DNA of 64,000 nt from Tamlana sp. 2_MG-2023 (GCF_030548465.1 NZ_JAUOSF010000002.1:186001-250000); one strand, 5' to 3'. Counted from the first letter of the stretch, positions 1-9,423 are shown. Program-made: numbers and translations. The notes: generated by a model from the letters alone, not told the origin.

Positions 1-1868
1 TTGGTCATGGTTTCTAAGCGGGTTTTACTATCAGTACTTAATTTATGGCTAGTCATTAAAATGCAATAACTTTGTTCGGCACCACGACCCACACGGCCTC
101 TTAATTGGTGTAGTTGCGATAAGCCAAAGCGTTCGGCGCTTTCAATAATCATGACTGAAGCATTTGGGACATTCACGCCCACTTCTATAACGGTAGTGGC
201 GACCATAATTTGAGTTTCACCTTTTATGAAACGCTGCATCTCAAATTCTTTGTCTGCTGGTTTCATTTGTCCGTGTACAATTGAAATTTGATATTCAGGC
301 ATAGGGAAGTCTCTAGAAATGCTTTCGTAGCCATCCATTAAATCTTTATAATCCATTTTTTCGCTTTCCTGAATTAACGGATAAACGATATACACTTGAC
401 GGTCTTTTGAAATTTCATCGCGAATAAATCGGAAAACATTTAAGCGGTTTTTATCATAGCGATGCACCGTTTTTATAGACTTCCTTCCGGGGGGTAATTC
501 ATCGATTATTGAGATGTCTAAATCACCATAAACCGACATGGCTAAAGTACGCGGAATTGGTGTTGCCGTCATCACGAGAATGTGGGGTGGGATGGAAGCC
601 CCTCCGTTGGAGGATTGAGGAGGGCCTTTCTTCCACAATTTACTTCTTTGGGCAACCCCAAAACGATGCTGCTCATCGATAATAGCGAGGCCTAAATTTT
701 TAAATTTCACCTTGTCTTCAAGGATGGCATGTGTACCAATTAATATCTGTAATTCACCATTTTCGAGTGCTTCGTGAATTTTTCGTCTTTCTGAAGTTTT
801 ACTTGAACCAGTTAATATTGAAATACTGATACTCAATTTATTACACATATCAAGTAATCCGTTATAGTGCTGGACTGACAAAATTTCAGTAGGCGCCATT
901 AAACAGGCTTGAAAACCGTTGTCAAGCGCCATGAGCATTGACATGAATCCTACAATGGTCTTTCCAGAACCCACATCACCTTGCAAAAGGCGATTCATTT
1001 GGGCATTGCTTCCTAAATCGGCACGAATTTCTTTTAAAACACGTTTTTGTGCACCTGTTAAATTGAAGGGTAATTGCTCTTTAAAAAAGGTGTTAAAATA
1101 GTTTCCCACTTTATTAAAAGGCAGTCCTTTTATCTTCGATTTATGAACTAAATTTTTAATAATTAATTGCAGCTGAATATAAAATAATTCTTCAAATTTT
1201 AATCGAAATTGTGCTCTGGAAAGCAGCTCCGGACTCTTCGGAAAATGCACGTTAAAAAGTGCCGAAGATTTGCTAATTAATTTCAATTCTGAACGTAAAC
1301 TTTCAGGCAAAGTTTCAGCAAAATTTCCACCAGAATCTATAAATAATTGCTGCATGATTTTACTTAAAACTCGATTGCTAATTCCTCGGTTTGCTAATTT
1401 TTCAGTAGAAGGATAAATAGCTTGTAAAGCCGATCGTAAATTCTTTTCATGGTCCTCTAGCAATTCTACATCAGGGTGTGCGATGTTAAATTTTCCGCCA
1501 AAGGAGCTAGCTTTTCCAAAAACCACATAGGGTGTATTTCCTTTTAAGCGCTCTCGAATCCATTTTTGACCTCGAAACCATACCAATTCCATGGTGCCAG
1601 TGTCATCTTGAAAAGTAGCAACCAAACGTTTACCGCGTTTTTGAGCCACTTCTTTAAACCCTGTAATTTTACCAATAATTTGAACATCAGCATTATTAGG
1701 CTGCAATTCGTTGATTTTGTAATAACGCGTACGGTCTATATATCTGTTTGGAAATAAATTGATTAAATCTTGATAAGTGTGAATGCCCAGCTCCTTGCGT
1801 AATAAATCCGCTCGACTTGAGCCTACGCCTTTTAGATAATCTATGGGAGTTTGTAGGTTAATAGACAT
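1..1868 (-). CDS. recG: ATP-dependent DNA helicase RecG (3' end outside window)
   Basis: RecG remodels stalled replication forks and Holliday junctions, working as a monomer with an N-terminal wedge/OB domain and a superfamily 2 helicase core. I read about 622 codons on the minus strand from ATG at 1868; the family is about 690-700 residues, so the last ~80 residues lie beyond base 1. Visible motifs are the Walker A GDVGSGKT, the DEQHRFGV box (motif II), TATPIPRTL (motif III), and near the window edge the LRGRVGRG box typical of RecG. Directly after DEQHRFGV-AQRSKLWKK there is an extra stretch of about 11 residues (GPPQSSNGGAS, residues ~415-425) encoded by a palindromic 33-nt DNA insert; see findings. 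The gene diverges from the PHP gene across about 200 bp. Identification is secure; the insert's effect on function is unknown. Confidence 0.97.
   Translation of the reverse strand, partial: MSINLQTPIDYLKGVGSSRADLLRKELGIHTYQDLINLFPNRYIDRTRYYKINELQPNNADVQIIGKITGFKEVAQKRGKRLVATFQDDTGTMELVWFRGQKWIRERLKGNTPYVVFGKASSFGGKFNIAHPDVELLEDHEKNLRSALQAIYPSTEKLANRGISNRVLSKIMQQLFIDSGGNFAETLPESLRSELKLISKSSALFNVHFPKSPELLSRAQFRLKFEELFYIQLQLIIKNLVHKSKIKGLPFNKVGNYFNTFFKEQLPFNLTGAQKRVLKEIRADLGSNAQMNRLLQGDVGSGKTIVGFMSMLMALDNGFQACLMAPTEILSVQHYNGLLDMCNKLSISISILTGSSKTSERRKIHEALENGELQILIGTHAILEDKVKFKNLGLAIIDEQHRFGVAQRSKLWKKGPPQSSNGGASIPPHILVMTATPIPRTLAMSVYGDLDISIIDELPPGRKSIKTVHRYDKNRLNVFRFIRDEISKDRQVYIVYPLIQESEKMDYKDLMDGYESISRDFPMPEYQISIVHGQMKPADKEFEMQRFIKGETQIMVATTVIEVGVNVPNASVMIIESAERFGLSQLHQLRGRVGRGAEQSYCILMTSHKLSTDSKTRLETMT
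594..634. repeat. Short palindromic element inserted in frame within recG
   Basis: The + strand carries CCTCC-gtt-GGAGG at 601-613 and outer arms AAGCCCCTCC (596-605) and GGAGGGCCTT (619-628), which pair with one mismatch. About 33 nt are extra relative to what I remember of RecG sequences, and the reading frame is kept. The base composition (rich in CCTCC/GGAGG) is unlike the surrounding AT-rich gene. Confidence 0.6.
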
Positions 1869-2022
1869 AATGGGCGAATTTAATCATTTTCATTAAAAAT
1901 AAAACGTTTATTGAATTCTTAATATCTCCTTTGGTTTTGAAAATTATTAACGATAATTGGCAAGTCTTTATAAAATTTAGCTAAAAGCATTAAGTTTTAG
2001 TTAATAATTATATTGCAATGGT

Positions 2023-2030
2023 TAAATTTG
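2023..2030 (+). promoter_or_regulatory. Candidate -7 promoter element for the PHP gene
   Basis: TAAATTTG fits the Bacteroidota -7 consensus TAnnTTTG and lies about 40 nt before the ATG at 2071. No clean -33 TTTG is visible, so this is a single-element prediction. Confidence 0.45.
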
Positions 2031-2070
2031 TTGTTCTTAAAAATAGACGATTTTAAAGTTATATTGATTG

Positions 2071-3759
2071 ATGAGAAAACTCAACGAATTTATATGGGAA
2101 ACGCATGGTATTCATGCTGGTACCGAACAAGATCATGTTAAGCATGGTATCGATAAGTTAGAAGATATTATTGATAAAGCCATAGAAGCGAATAATCCGA
2201 GTATTACTTTTATTATTCACTCGCCACGTTTAACAAATTTTAGATATACTGCTGAAAAGGATACGAATGTAAAATTTATTCGCGGTAACAGATCGTATTT
2301 AAATTACCCAAAGCGTATTGCTAATTTGCGCAAAAAATATGCAGGGAAGATTAACATTAAATTTGGTGTTGAGCTAGAATGGATGGGGCCTGAAATAGGT
2401 TTACAATGGAGTCGCTCTAAGATTTTTCAAGCTGAAGATGCCGATTATGTTATTGGTTCAGTACATTTTGCTCCTGAAGGATTACCATATGACGGCTCTA
2501 AGGAGGAAGCGCAAGAATTACTGAAATTAAGAGGTAGTTTGGAAGCGTATTGGGATGGTTATTTCAACGAAATGATCCAAATGATTGAAAGTTTTGGAGA
2601 TATGATTCAAATTATTGGTCATATTGATTTACCAAAACTAAATGTTGATATGCCTGAAGCTTTGGTGAATTTTGAAACGAGTTCACACCCATTGGCTAAT
2701 AAATTCAGAACACTTTTAGAGCTTATTGCCGATAGAAACTTGTCTTTAGATGTTAATATGGCTGGGAAGTTTAAAGGTGTTGGCGTGTATCCGGTGCAGA
2801 GTATTTTACGTCGCGCGCATCAGCTTCAAATTCCAGTTTGTGTTGGAACAGATACGCATCACGTGCGTTATTATGGATTAAACTACAAGGAAAGTTTAGA
2901 GTATATTCAGGAAGCTGGTTATGAAAGCTATGTGAGTTATTCGAAATTAATTCCTGAAAACCGTACCATTTATGACGATCATGAATTAAAAGTAAAATAT
3001 ACGGTTTTAAATAAAGGGATTGAGTTGTTAAATCAGCGTTTAGATGAAACTGAAAGACGTATTATTCCAGACTTTTCGTTTGGAGGATCTTTTTTAGAGT
3101 TTGTTGATTTATATAAGAATTCTACCGGAATGGGTGATTATAACGCCATTCGTATCAGAAAATGGGGTAAATCGATAACGGTAACGGATGAAATTCCTAA
3201 AATGTCAGGAAGAAAGGTGAATGGGTTATTTTCTGAGCATTTAGATCAGCCAGGAGTGATTTCTTCGCTGTTTAATACATTAGCTTCGGAAGGGATTAAT
3301 GTGGAAACGGCCCGTTTAAGATCAAATAAAAACGGTACTGCAGAAGCTTTTTTATCACTTAGCGAAGACAACGGAAATGTTAAAAGCGCTATTGATTTTA
3401 TTAATGGAACCGATTCAGGAGTCTTTAGTAAACTTATATACCAAGAGAATGCTGAATTGCCAAACTATTACAGTCAAGGTGTTTATTTATTAGAAATGGA
3501 TGGCGTTGCTTTAAACTTGGCTTTAAGTGAAAAAGTGATTCTTACTAAGCATAGAAATTCACCTGGAGTTTTACTGATTTTACTTTCAGCATTAGCTTCT
3601 AAAAACATCAATATCGCCGATTTAAGATTAGGGAAACTTAATGATATTGGGTATTCAGCTATAGCGGTAAAAGGAGATAGTAACGTGATTAAAAACTTGT
3701 TAACCAGGCTTGGTGATCAATACTTTGAAGCGAATTTAATTGAGTTTCATAGTTTTTAA
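2071..3759 (+). CDS. PHP-domain metal-dependent phosphatase fused to two ACT domains
   Basis: The first ~330 residues form a PHP (polymerase and histidinol phosphatase) metallohydrolase domain. Candidate metal ligands are HGIH near residue 13, VELEW ~101, SVHFAP ~131, GHIDLPK ~184 and GTDTHH ~260. From ~383 to 445 and ~488 to 550 there are two ACT-like domains, each with a core of the type DQPGV...INVETARL or NSPGV...INIADLRL, as in amino-acid-sensing enzymes such as phosphoglycerate dehydrogenase and serine dehydratase. PHP proteins of this kind hydrolyse phosphate esters such as histidinol phosphate; ACT domains normally bind an amino acid and give feedback control. I infer an amino-acid-regulated phosphatase, substrate unknown. 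The ATG at 2071 is preferred over an in-frame TTG just before it. A terminator follows at 3803-3853. Confidence 0.75.
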   Translation: MRKLNEFIWETHGIHAGTEQDHVKHGIDKLEDIIDKAIEANNPSITFIIHSPRLTNFRYTAEKDTNVKFIRGNRSYLNYPKRIANLRKKYAGKINIKFGVELEWMGPEIGLQWSRSKIFQAEDADYVIGSVHFAPEGLPYDGSKEEAQELLKLRGSLEAYWDGYFNEMIQMIESFGDMIQIIGHIDLPKLNVDMPEALVNFETSSHPLANKFRTLLELIADRNLSLDVNMAGKFKGVGVYPVQSILRRAHQLQIPVCVGTDTHHVRYYGLNYKESLEYIQEAGYESYVSYSKLIPENRTIYDDHELKVKYTVLNKGIELLNQRLDETERRIIPDFSFGGSFLEFVDLYKNSTGMGDYNAIRIRKWGKSITVTDEIPKMSGRKVNGLFSEHLDQPGVISSLFNTLASEGINVETARLRSNKNGTAEAFLSLSEDNGNVKSAIDFINGTDSGVFSKLIYQENAELPNYYSQGVYLLEMDGVALNLALSEKVILTKHRNSPGVLLILLSALASKNINIADLRLGKLNDIGYSAIAVKGDSNVIKNLLTRLGDQYFEANLIEFHSF

Positions 3760-3802
3760 GGCTTGTTCAATATATTTTAGAGGACATCTAACACTTCTAC
3801 AA

Positions 3803-3853
3803 AAACACTTTCATCAAATTGAAAAATGAGATGGAAGTGTTTTTTTTTTTTTT
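3803..3853 (+). terminator. Rho-independent terminator after the PHP-ACT gene
   Basis: A stem AACACTTTCATC / GATGGAAGTGTT (with G-U pairing) is followed by a run of about 14 T residues. Confidence 0.8.
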
Positions 3854-3894
3854 GTTTTAATAGGTTTCTATGTTATTTAAGTTAACGTAATGAA

Positions 3895-3923
3895 ACCCTT
3901 CAGGTTTTCAAAACCTGAAGGGT
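3895..3923. repeat. Perfect intergenic palindrome
   Basis: Two 14-bp arms, ACCCTTCAGGTTTT and AAAACCTGAAGGGT, flank a single C. No T-tract follows, and a good terminator already lies 40 bp upstream, so this looks like a dispersed REP-like palindrome rather than a terminator. Confidence 0.7.
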
Positions 3924-4031
3924 CTGACTAAACGTTCTAAAGTTTTTTTAAGGAGGTATCAGCTGTTTAATACATCTCCTTAATATTCCTAAATTTTATG
4001 TATTTTGGTATTTCTTTCAGCCTTCAAATTT

Positions 4032-5993
4032 ATGAACAGAATCCTACTTATTATTGTTTTGTTAAGCACGGGCTTGACTTTTTCTCAGCAAACAAGTGTT
4101 GTTGACTTTAAAAGGGCTCAGGCTGAAATTTCTTTTGGAGATTTATTAGCTAAAGAAGTAAAAGGTGTGGTTGCTTACGAATTTGACGTTTTAAAAGATG
4201 TTGATTCTGTGTTTTTAGATGCTCAAAATTTTGAAAACATAACGGCTATTTTAGATGAAAATTTAGAAGTAGGCGATTACAATGGAAAACAACTAATTAT
4301 CAAGAATGCTTTTAAAGCAAATACTTCTCATAAATTAGAAATCACTTGGGAGACAAGTCCGAAAAAAGCCCTTTATTTTATAGACTGGGAATATCTTGGG
4401 GGTAATCGTCAGATTTGGACACAGGGTCAAGGGAAATACACTAGTAATTGGCTGCCTAGTTTCGATGATATGACCGAGAAGGTGGAGTTTGATCTAAGCA
4501 TCACTTTCGATAAAGCTTATGAGGTTATCGCTAACGGAAAACTAATAAATAAAATCATTTCTGGAGAAAAGGCTACTTGGGAATTTGATATGCGAAAACC
4601 CATGTCTAGCTATTTGGTCGCTTTTGCAATTGGTAAATATGTAAAAAAAACAACGCTTTCTCGTAACGGGGTGCCTTTAGATATGTATTATTATCCTAAT
4701 GAAGATGGTAAATTCGAGCCAACATACAGGCATACGCAACGCATTTTTGATTTTCTTCAGAAAGAGATAGGAGTGCCTTATCCATGGCAAAATTATAAAC
4801 AAGTGCCTGTAAAAGATTTTCTTTATGCTGGGATGGAAAACACGAGTGCAACTATTTTTTCAGATGCCTTTTTAATTGATGAAACTGCTTTTATTGATAA
4901 AAACTATGTAAACGTGAATGCGCATGAATTGGCGCATCAGTGGTTTGGTGATTTGGTTACTGAAACTTCAGGAACACACCATTGGCTTCAAGAAGGATTT
5001 GCGACTTATTATGCATTGTTAGCGGAGCGCGAAGTATTTGGTGAGGATTATTATCAATACAAGCTTTACGAGTATGCTCAAGAGTTGCTAGATCAAGATA
5101 AAGCAGGAAGAAGCACAGCGCTTTTAGATCCGAAATCGAGTAGTACCACATTTTATAAAAAAGGCGCTTGGGTGCTCACGTTGTTGTATGATAAAGTAGG
5201 GGAGAAAGACTTTAAAAAGGGTGTGAAAAACTATTTGGATAAATACCAGTTTAAAAATGTTGAAACAAACGATTTTATTAGTGAAATTGAAGCCTCTAGC
5301 GGCAAGAATTTGTCTGATTTTGTTGATGTTTGGCTTAAATCTGAAAAATTTCATTATGAAATTATTGAAACCTATTTAAGAAAGAACTTTAAGGGCTATA
5401 AAGCATTTTTAAAATTAGATTGTCAAGCTTCGAAGGTGAACTGTCAAGAATTTTTAGAATCTTCGGAAAACCCATATATCAATACAGAAGTAATTAGGCA
5501 GTTAGAAGGAAATGTTCCTAAATCGGTTTTTAACTTAAAATCAATTAAGGAACGACAGGCAATAGCGCAGTCTGTATCAACGATACCTTCAGGAATGAGA
5601 ATAGATTACGAATCTTTACTTCAAGATAAATCCTATGCTACAATTGAAGCGGCATTGTATAATTTATGGAGTAATTTTCCGAATGATAATAAATTGTATT
5701 TAAAACAAACCAAAGGTGTTGAGGGGTTTAATGATAAAAATGTGCGCATTCTTTGGTTAACACTTGCTTTAATTACCGAAGATTTTGAACCTGAAAACAA
5801 CACACGTTATTTTGAAGAACTCACTGAATATACGAGTCCGAAATACGGTTTTGAAATTCGTCAGAATGCGTTTGCTTATTTAAATCAAATTCGAGCTTGC
5901 AAGGCTGCGTGTCAGAAAAACTTAAAACAAGCTGAAACGCATCACAACTGGCAGTTTTCTAAGTTTGCAAAACAGCTGTTACAGGCAGAATAA
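4032..5993 (+). CDS. M1-family zinc aminopeptidase, exported
   Basis: Gluzincin aminopeptidase that removes N-terminal residues from peptides. The N-terminal stretch MNRILLIIVLLSTGLTFSQQ is a signal peptide, so the enzyme acts in the periplasm or at the outer membrane. The exopeptidase motif reads AGMENTSAT (GxMEN). The zinc site HELAHQWFGD begins at residue ~298, with the third ligand glutamate in HHWLQEGFATYY 19 residues after the second histidine. The C-terminal third looks like a helical M1 tail with several cysteines. Length 653 fits the family. I choose ATG 4032 because it places the signal peptide at the N-terminus; an in-frame TTG at 4005 would add nine residues in front of it. Confidence 0.92.
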   Translation: MNRILLIIVLLSTGLTFSQQTSVVDFKRAQAEISFGDLLAKEVKGVVAYEFDVLKDVDSVFLDAQNFENITAILDENLEVGDYNGKQLIIKNAFKANTSHKLEITWETSPKKALYFIDWEYLGGNRQIWTQGQGKYTSNWLPSFDDMTEKVEFDLSITFDKAYEVIANGKLINKIISGEKATWEFDMRKPMSSYLVAFAIGKYVKKTTLSRNGVPLDMYYYPNEDGKFEPTYRHTQRIFDFLQKEIGVPYPWQNYKQVPVKDFLYAGMENTSATIFSDAFLIDETAFIDKNYVNVNAHELAHQWFGDLVTETSGTHHWLQEGFATYYALLAEREVFGEDYYQYKLYEYAQELLDQDKAGRSTALLDPKSSSTTFYKKGAWVLTLLYDKVGEKDFKKGVKNYLDKYQFKNVETNDFISEIEASSGKNLSDFVDVWLKSEKFHYEIIETYLRKNFKGYKAFLKLDCQASKVNCQEFLESSENPYINTEVIRQLEGNVPKSVFNLKSIKERQAIAQSVSTIPSGMRIDYESLLQDKSYATIEAALYNLWSNFPNDNKLYLKQTKGVEGFNDKNVRILWLTLALITEDFEPENNTRYFEELTEYTSPKYGFEIRQNAFAYLNQIRACKAACQKNLKQAETHHNWQFSKFAKQLLQAE

Positions 5994-6042
5994 GTTTCTT
6001 TATTTCAATCATAATTTTATATTTACAAATAAATAGTTCAAT

Positions 6043-6957
6043 TTGAAAGCATTAGTAATTTCTGGAGGAGGTAGTAAAGGCGCATACGCGGGTGGTGTGG
6101 CAGAGTATTTAATTAAGGAAGAAAAGCGTAATTACGATTTATATCTTGGTACATCTACGGGTAGTATGCTTATTCCGCATTTAGCCGCTGGCAAAATTGA
6201 TGAAATTCATGAGGTATTTACTAACGTTAATCAGAGCAATATATTTAGTGTAAACCCTTTTGTAGTGCGTAAAAAAGGCGATCGTGAGTTTGTATCTATA
6301 GATTTTATAAACTCCTTATGGCAATTTATTAAAATGAAGCGCACCTTTGGGGAAAGTAAAGCTCTAAGACGTTATTTCAGAAAGCATTTCACGGAAGCGT
6401 ATTACGACCAAATTAGAGCAACTAAGGAAGATGTTGTTGTAACAGTTTCAAATTTATCTAAAAATATAGTTGAGTATAAGTCGATAAAAGATTTCACTTA
6501 TGAAGAGTTTTGCGATTGGGTTTGGATTTCCTGTAACTATATTCCGTTCATGTCCTTGGTGAAAAAAGACGGCTTTGAATATGCCGATGGTGCCTTTGGC
6601 TGTGTAGTGCCTATTCGTGAAGCGATTTTAAGAGGCGCCACAGAGATTGATGCGATTATACTAGAATCGGAAAACATGCAATACAATAAAGTTCTGGGTA
6701 AAAACCCGTATTCATTGATGTTGAATCTGTTTGGGCATTTGCTAGACCAAGTAGAACGCAGTGACATCCTAATTGGTAAATTAGCTGCTAGAAATAAAGA
6801 TGTTAAACTTAATTTGTATTATACACCTTCAAGACTTACTGAAAACTCACTAATTTTTAATAAAAAACTAATGACCGACTGGTGGGATAAAGGGTATAAC
6901 TATGCTAAGGAAAAGTGTAAAGAAGCAAGATCCAACGAACTTCGAATGGATAAGTAG
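6043..6957 (+). CDS. Patatin-like phospholipase, cytoplasmic
   Basis: Serine lipid acyl hydrolase of the patatin/RssA-like type. The oxyanion hole GGGSKGAYAGG is near residue 8, the nucleophile elbow GTSTGS near 38, and the catalytic aspartate in ADGAFG near 182. No signal peptide or barrel is present, unlike the second patatin in this window at 21665. It uses a TTG start at 6043: translation from there gives MKALVISGGGSKG, the expected N-terminus, and no ATG is nearby. It lies 49 bp after the M1 peptidase gene and may be cotranscribed with it. Substrate unknown. Confidence 0.87.
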   Translation: MKALVISGGGSKGAYAGGVAEYLIKEEKRNYDLYLGTSTGSMLIPHLAAGKIDEIHEVFTNVNQSNIFSVNPFVVRKKGDREFVSIDFINSLWQFIKMKRTFGESKALRRYFRKHFTEAYYDQIRATKEDVVVTVSNLSKNIVEYKSIKDFTYEEFCDWVWISCNYIPFMSLVKKDGFEYADGAFGCVVPIREAILRGATEIDAIILESENMQYNKVLGKNPYSLMLNLFGHLLDQVERSDILIGKLAARNKDVKLNLYYTPSRLTENSLIFNKKLMTDWWDKGYNYAKEKCKEARSNELRMDK

Positions 6958-7138
6958 TTTTTTTATTTTGACTATTGGGGTTTATGTTAAGGTTTGGCCT
7001 CTAATTTGTTAACTGTTTATTTGTTTAACCGTGTAACTGAGACTGAAAACTGCGACTCAATTTGAAACTTTAACTAATTTCTAACCTTTAATATTTAACT
7101 TTTTCAACCATCAACTAACAACCAAAATAAACCAATAT

Positions 7139-7660
7139 CTACCACAAATCAGAAACTTCACTTTTTATAAATGAAAGCGCAGCATCACTAGGCGATGGAC
7201 GTTCCATCATTTCAGTTAAAATAACTTCTCTTAGCTTGTTTGCAGAATCTACTTTTTCAGACATATTCGCTTTTCTAATCAGTTGAATCGTCGCATTTTT
7301 AGCTGTTGAAATGATATTCCAGCATTTGTCACTAATATAAATTTGTTGCGATAAGTTGTGCTCAAACTCCTGTTCAATACTTTTTATAAGTAACGATTCG
7401 TAATCTTCTTTACTAGTGGTTATTGGTGTTGTTCTAACTAATAAATTAGAAGGTGAAATACGTTCTAAAAAGAGTGCCATACGCTCATAAGCTTGTAAAC
7501 GTAAAGGCATAGTTTCTATCTGTAAATCTTTTTTTAGCAGAAAACGCCTTCTTCCATCTTCGTTTTTTGTGTGTTCTTTAAAAAAGTAATACGCAATACA
7601 TCCTGTAATAATTGAAGGAATAGCAAATAAAAATAGGTCGATAATTCTTGAGACTTCCAT
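7139..7660 (-). CDS. Conserved hypothetical membrane-anchored protein
   Basis: 173 residues. An N-terminal transmembrane segment (about residues 6-27, IIDLFLFAIPSIITGCIAYYFF) is followed by a charged, probably helical cytoplasmic domain containing the stretch LRLQAYERMALFLERISP. I recognise this type as a protein of unknown function common in Bacteroidota but cannot assign a function. It starts nine bases after the stop of the FMN-binding glutamate synthase-like gene on the same strand, so the two are almost certainly cotranscribed. Confidence 0.7.
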   Translation of the reverse strand: MEVSRIIDLFLFAIPSIITGCIAYYFFKEHTKNEDGRRRFLLKKDLQIETMPLRLQAYERMALFLERISPSNLLVRTTPITTSKEDYESLLIKSIEQEFEHNLSQQIYISDKCWNIISTAKNATIQLIRKANMSEKVDSANKLREVILTEMMERPSPSDAALSFIKSEVSDLW

Positions 7661-7669
7661 AAGATGTGG

Positions 7670-9244
7670 TTAGTTTTTATGTTGTGATTTAGGATGATTG
7701 CCCAAATATAAACAATCTTTTAAATTTTGCATCCCTAAAAAAGGAACAGTGGTTTTTTCATAGGCAAATGTAGAGTGCAGCTTATTGGAAAGACTGTGGT
7801 CATCTATATTCATTTCAATATCACTCATAGTAAATTGGCAAGGATGCTCATACCCTGCGGCATGTGAAATTTCTATCAGTTCCTTTCTAAAAGTTTTAAA
7901 ATACTGCGCCAGACGTTCTGATTTTAAAGGTGGATTGATGCCACTTTGCAGCCATTTACTTTGTGTTGCTACACCACTAGGGCAGCGATTTGTGTGGCAT
8001 ACTTGTGCTTGAATACAACCAATACTCATCATAGCTTCTCTTGCAACGTTAATACAATCAGCCCCCATAGCGAAGGCCATAGCGGCTTTGGCAGGAAACC
8101 CTAATTTCCCACTGCCAATAAATACAAGTCCTTCAGAAAGTCCTTTGTTTTGAAATAATTTATATAAGTCGCTAAAACCATAAACCCATGGTAATGAAAC
8201 GTGATCGGCAAAACTAGGAGGTGCTGCACCAGTGCCACCTTCACCACCGTCTACAGTAATAAAATCTGGGCCCTTTCCGGTGGTAATCATTACGTCGGCT
8301 AATTCTTCCCATTGTTCTAGTTTTCCAATAGCCGCTTTTATACCTACTGGTAACCCTGTGGCTTCAGCAATTTTTTCAATAAAATCAACCATTTCAGGGA
8401 TGTTAGAAAATGCTTTATGGTTTGGAGGAGATAGCACATCTTTTCCAACAGGTACGCCACGAATATCCGAAATCTCTTGGGTGATTTTAGCACCTGGTAA
8501 AACACCGCCTTTTCCGGGTTTAGCACCTTGAGAAAGTTTCACTTCAATGGCACGAATAAACGGATTGCTCTCAACCAGCTTTATCATTTTTTCCATAGAA
8601 AATCCGCCATGTTCATCACGAACGCCAAAATAACCAGTTCCAAAATGAAAAATCACATCACCTCCATGGCTGTGATGTGGCGATAAACCACCTTCACCGG
8701 TGTTGTGGTAAGCGCCCGCGATTTTAACGCCTTTGTTTAAGGATTCTATCGCTTTCGCGGAAAGAGAGCCAAAACTCATTGCAGATACGTTAATCACAGA
8801 AGCAGGTCGAAAAGGTTTACGTCTTTTATGAAATTCTCCTATGACTTTAGCACATGGTAAAAAAGTTTTATCTACATGGTTAGGGTGGTCTTCAGGAAGT
8901 TTAAACGCCATCATGGCATTATTGATGAAAATATGCTGATGCTTATAAATATCACGATCGGTACCAAAACCTTCATAGTTGTTTTCTTTTTTAGCTGAAG
9001 CATAAATCCAACTGCGTTCAATGCGGTTAAAAGGTAGTTCTTCACGGTTGTTGGCAACAAAATATTGACGCATTTCGGGGCCAATACTTTCCAGAAGATA
9101 GCGTAAATGACCAAAAATAGGGTAGTTGTGACTTATGGTGTGTTTCTTTTGAAAAAAGACATCGCGTATGGCAACTAGAGCAAGAATTATAAATAACCAG
9201 CCCCACCAGCTTAGGTTTGAAAAAAAATCTAAAAATGAATTCAT
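7670..9244 (-). CDS. FMN-binding glutamate synthase-family protein, membrane-anchored
   Basis: Resembles the central FMN/(beta-alpha)8 domain of the glutamate synthase large subunit without the glutaminase domain. An N-terminal hydrophobic helix (LSWWGWLFIILALVAI) anchors it. Visible landmarks are GEGGLSPHH, VKLSQGAKPGKGG, the FMN-binding DGGEGGTGAAPPSF stretch, GSGKLGFPAKAAMAFAMGAD and the cysteines of CIQAQVCHTNRCPSG that would bind a [3Fe-4S] cluster. These stand-alone GltB-like proteins are often annotated as glutamate synthase, but with no glutamine amidotransferase domain and no GltD partner here, the real reaction is uncertain. It heads a two-gene operon with the 173-residue membrane protein. 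Confidence 0.88.
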   Translation of the reverse strand: MNSFLDFFSNLSWWGWLFIILALVAIRDVFFQKKHTISHNYPIFGHLRYLLESIGPEMRQYFVANNREELPFNRIERSWIYASAKKENNYEGFGTDRDIYKHQHIFINNAMMAFKLPEDHPNHVDKTFLPCAKVIGEFHKRRKPFRPASVINVSAMSFGSLSAKAIESLNKGVKIAGAYHNTGEGGLSPHHSHGGDVIFHFGTGYFGVRDEHGGFSMEKMIKLVESNPFIRAIEVKLSQGAKPGKGGVLPGAKITQEISDIRGVPVGKDVLSPPNHKAFSNIPEMVDFIEKIAEATGLPVGIKAAIGKLEQWEELADVMITTGKGPDFITVDGGEGGTGAAPPSFADHVSLPWVYGFSDLYKLFQNKGLSEGLVFIGSGKLGFPAKAAMAFAMGADCINVAREAMMSIGCIQAQVCHTNRCPSGVATQSKWLQSGINPPLKSERLAQYFKTFRKELIEISHAAGYEHPCQFTMSDIEMNIDDHSLSNKLHSTFAYEKTTVPFLGMQNLKDCLYLGNHPKSQHKN

Positions 9245-9423
9245 TGTAAAAATACTATTTAAATCGTGTAAAATTTGTCTAAAAAGCTGTTCTCAAAGTT
9301 GTTTTTTATAATAGACTAATAATGAGAACTATAAATATATTTAGTGTATTTATCATGTTTTTTGTTTTTAAAGGTATTTAAAATTATTGTTTTTCATATG
9401 AATTGAATATATATCTTTATATC

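Noticed and set aside
3841-3854. Run of about 14 T as a phase-variable homopolymer
   Set aside because: It is the tail of a terminator, not inside a gene or promoter spacer, so it is not a plausible switch.
7000-7138. Patches such as AACTGAGACTGAAAACTGCGACTC that look like a repeat or an RNA
   Set aside because: Short, low-complexity, no stable inverted repeat, no promoter and no T-tract; nothing that supports a feature.
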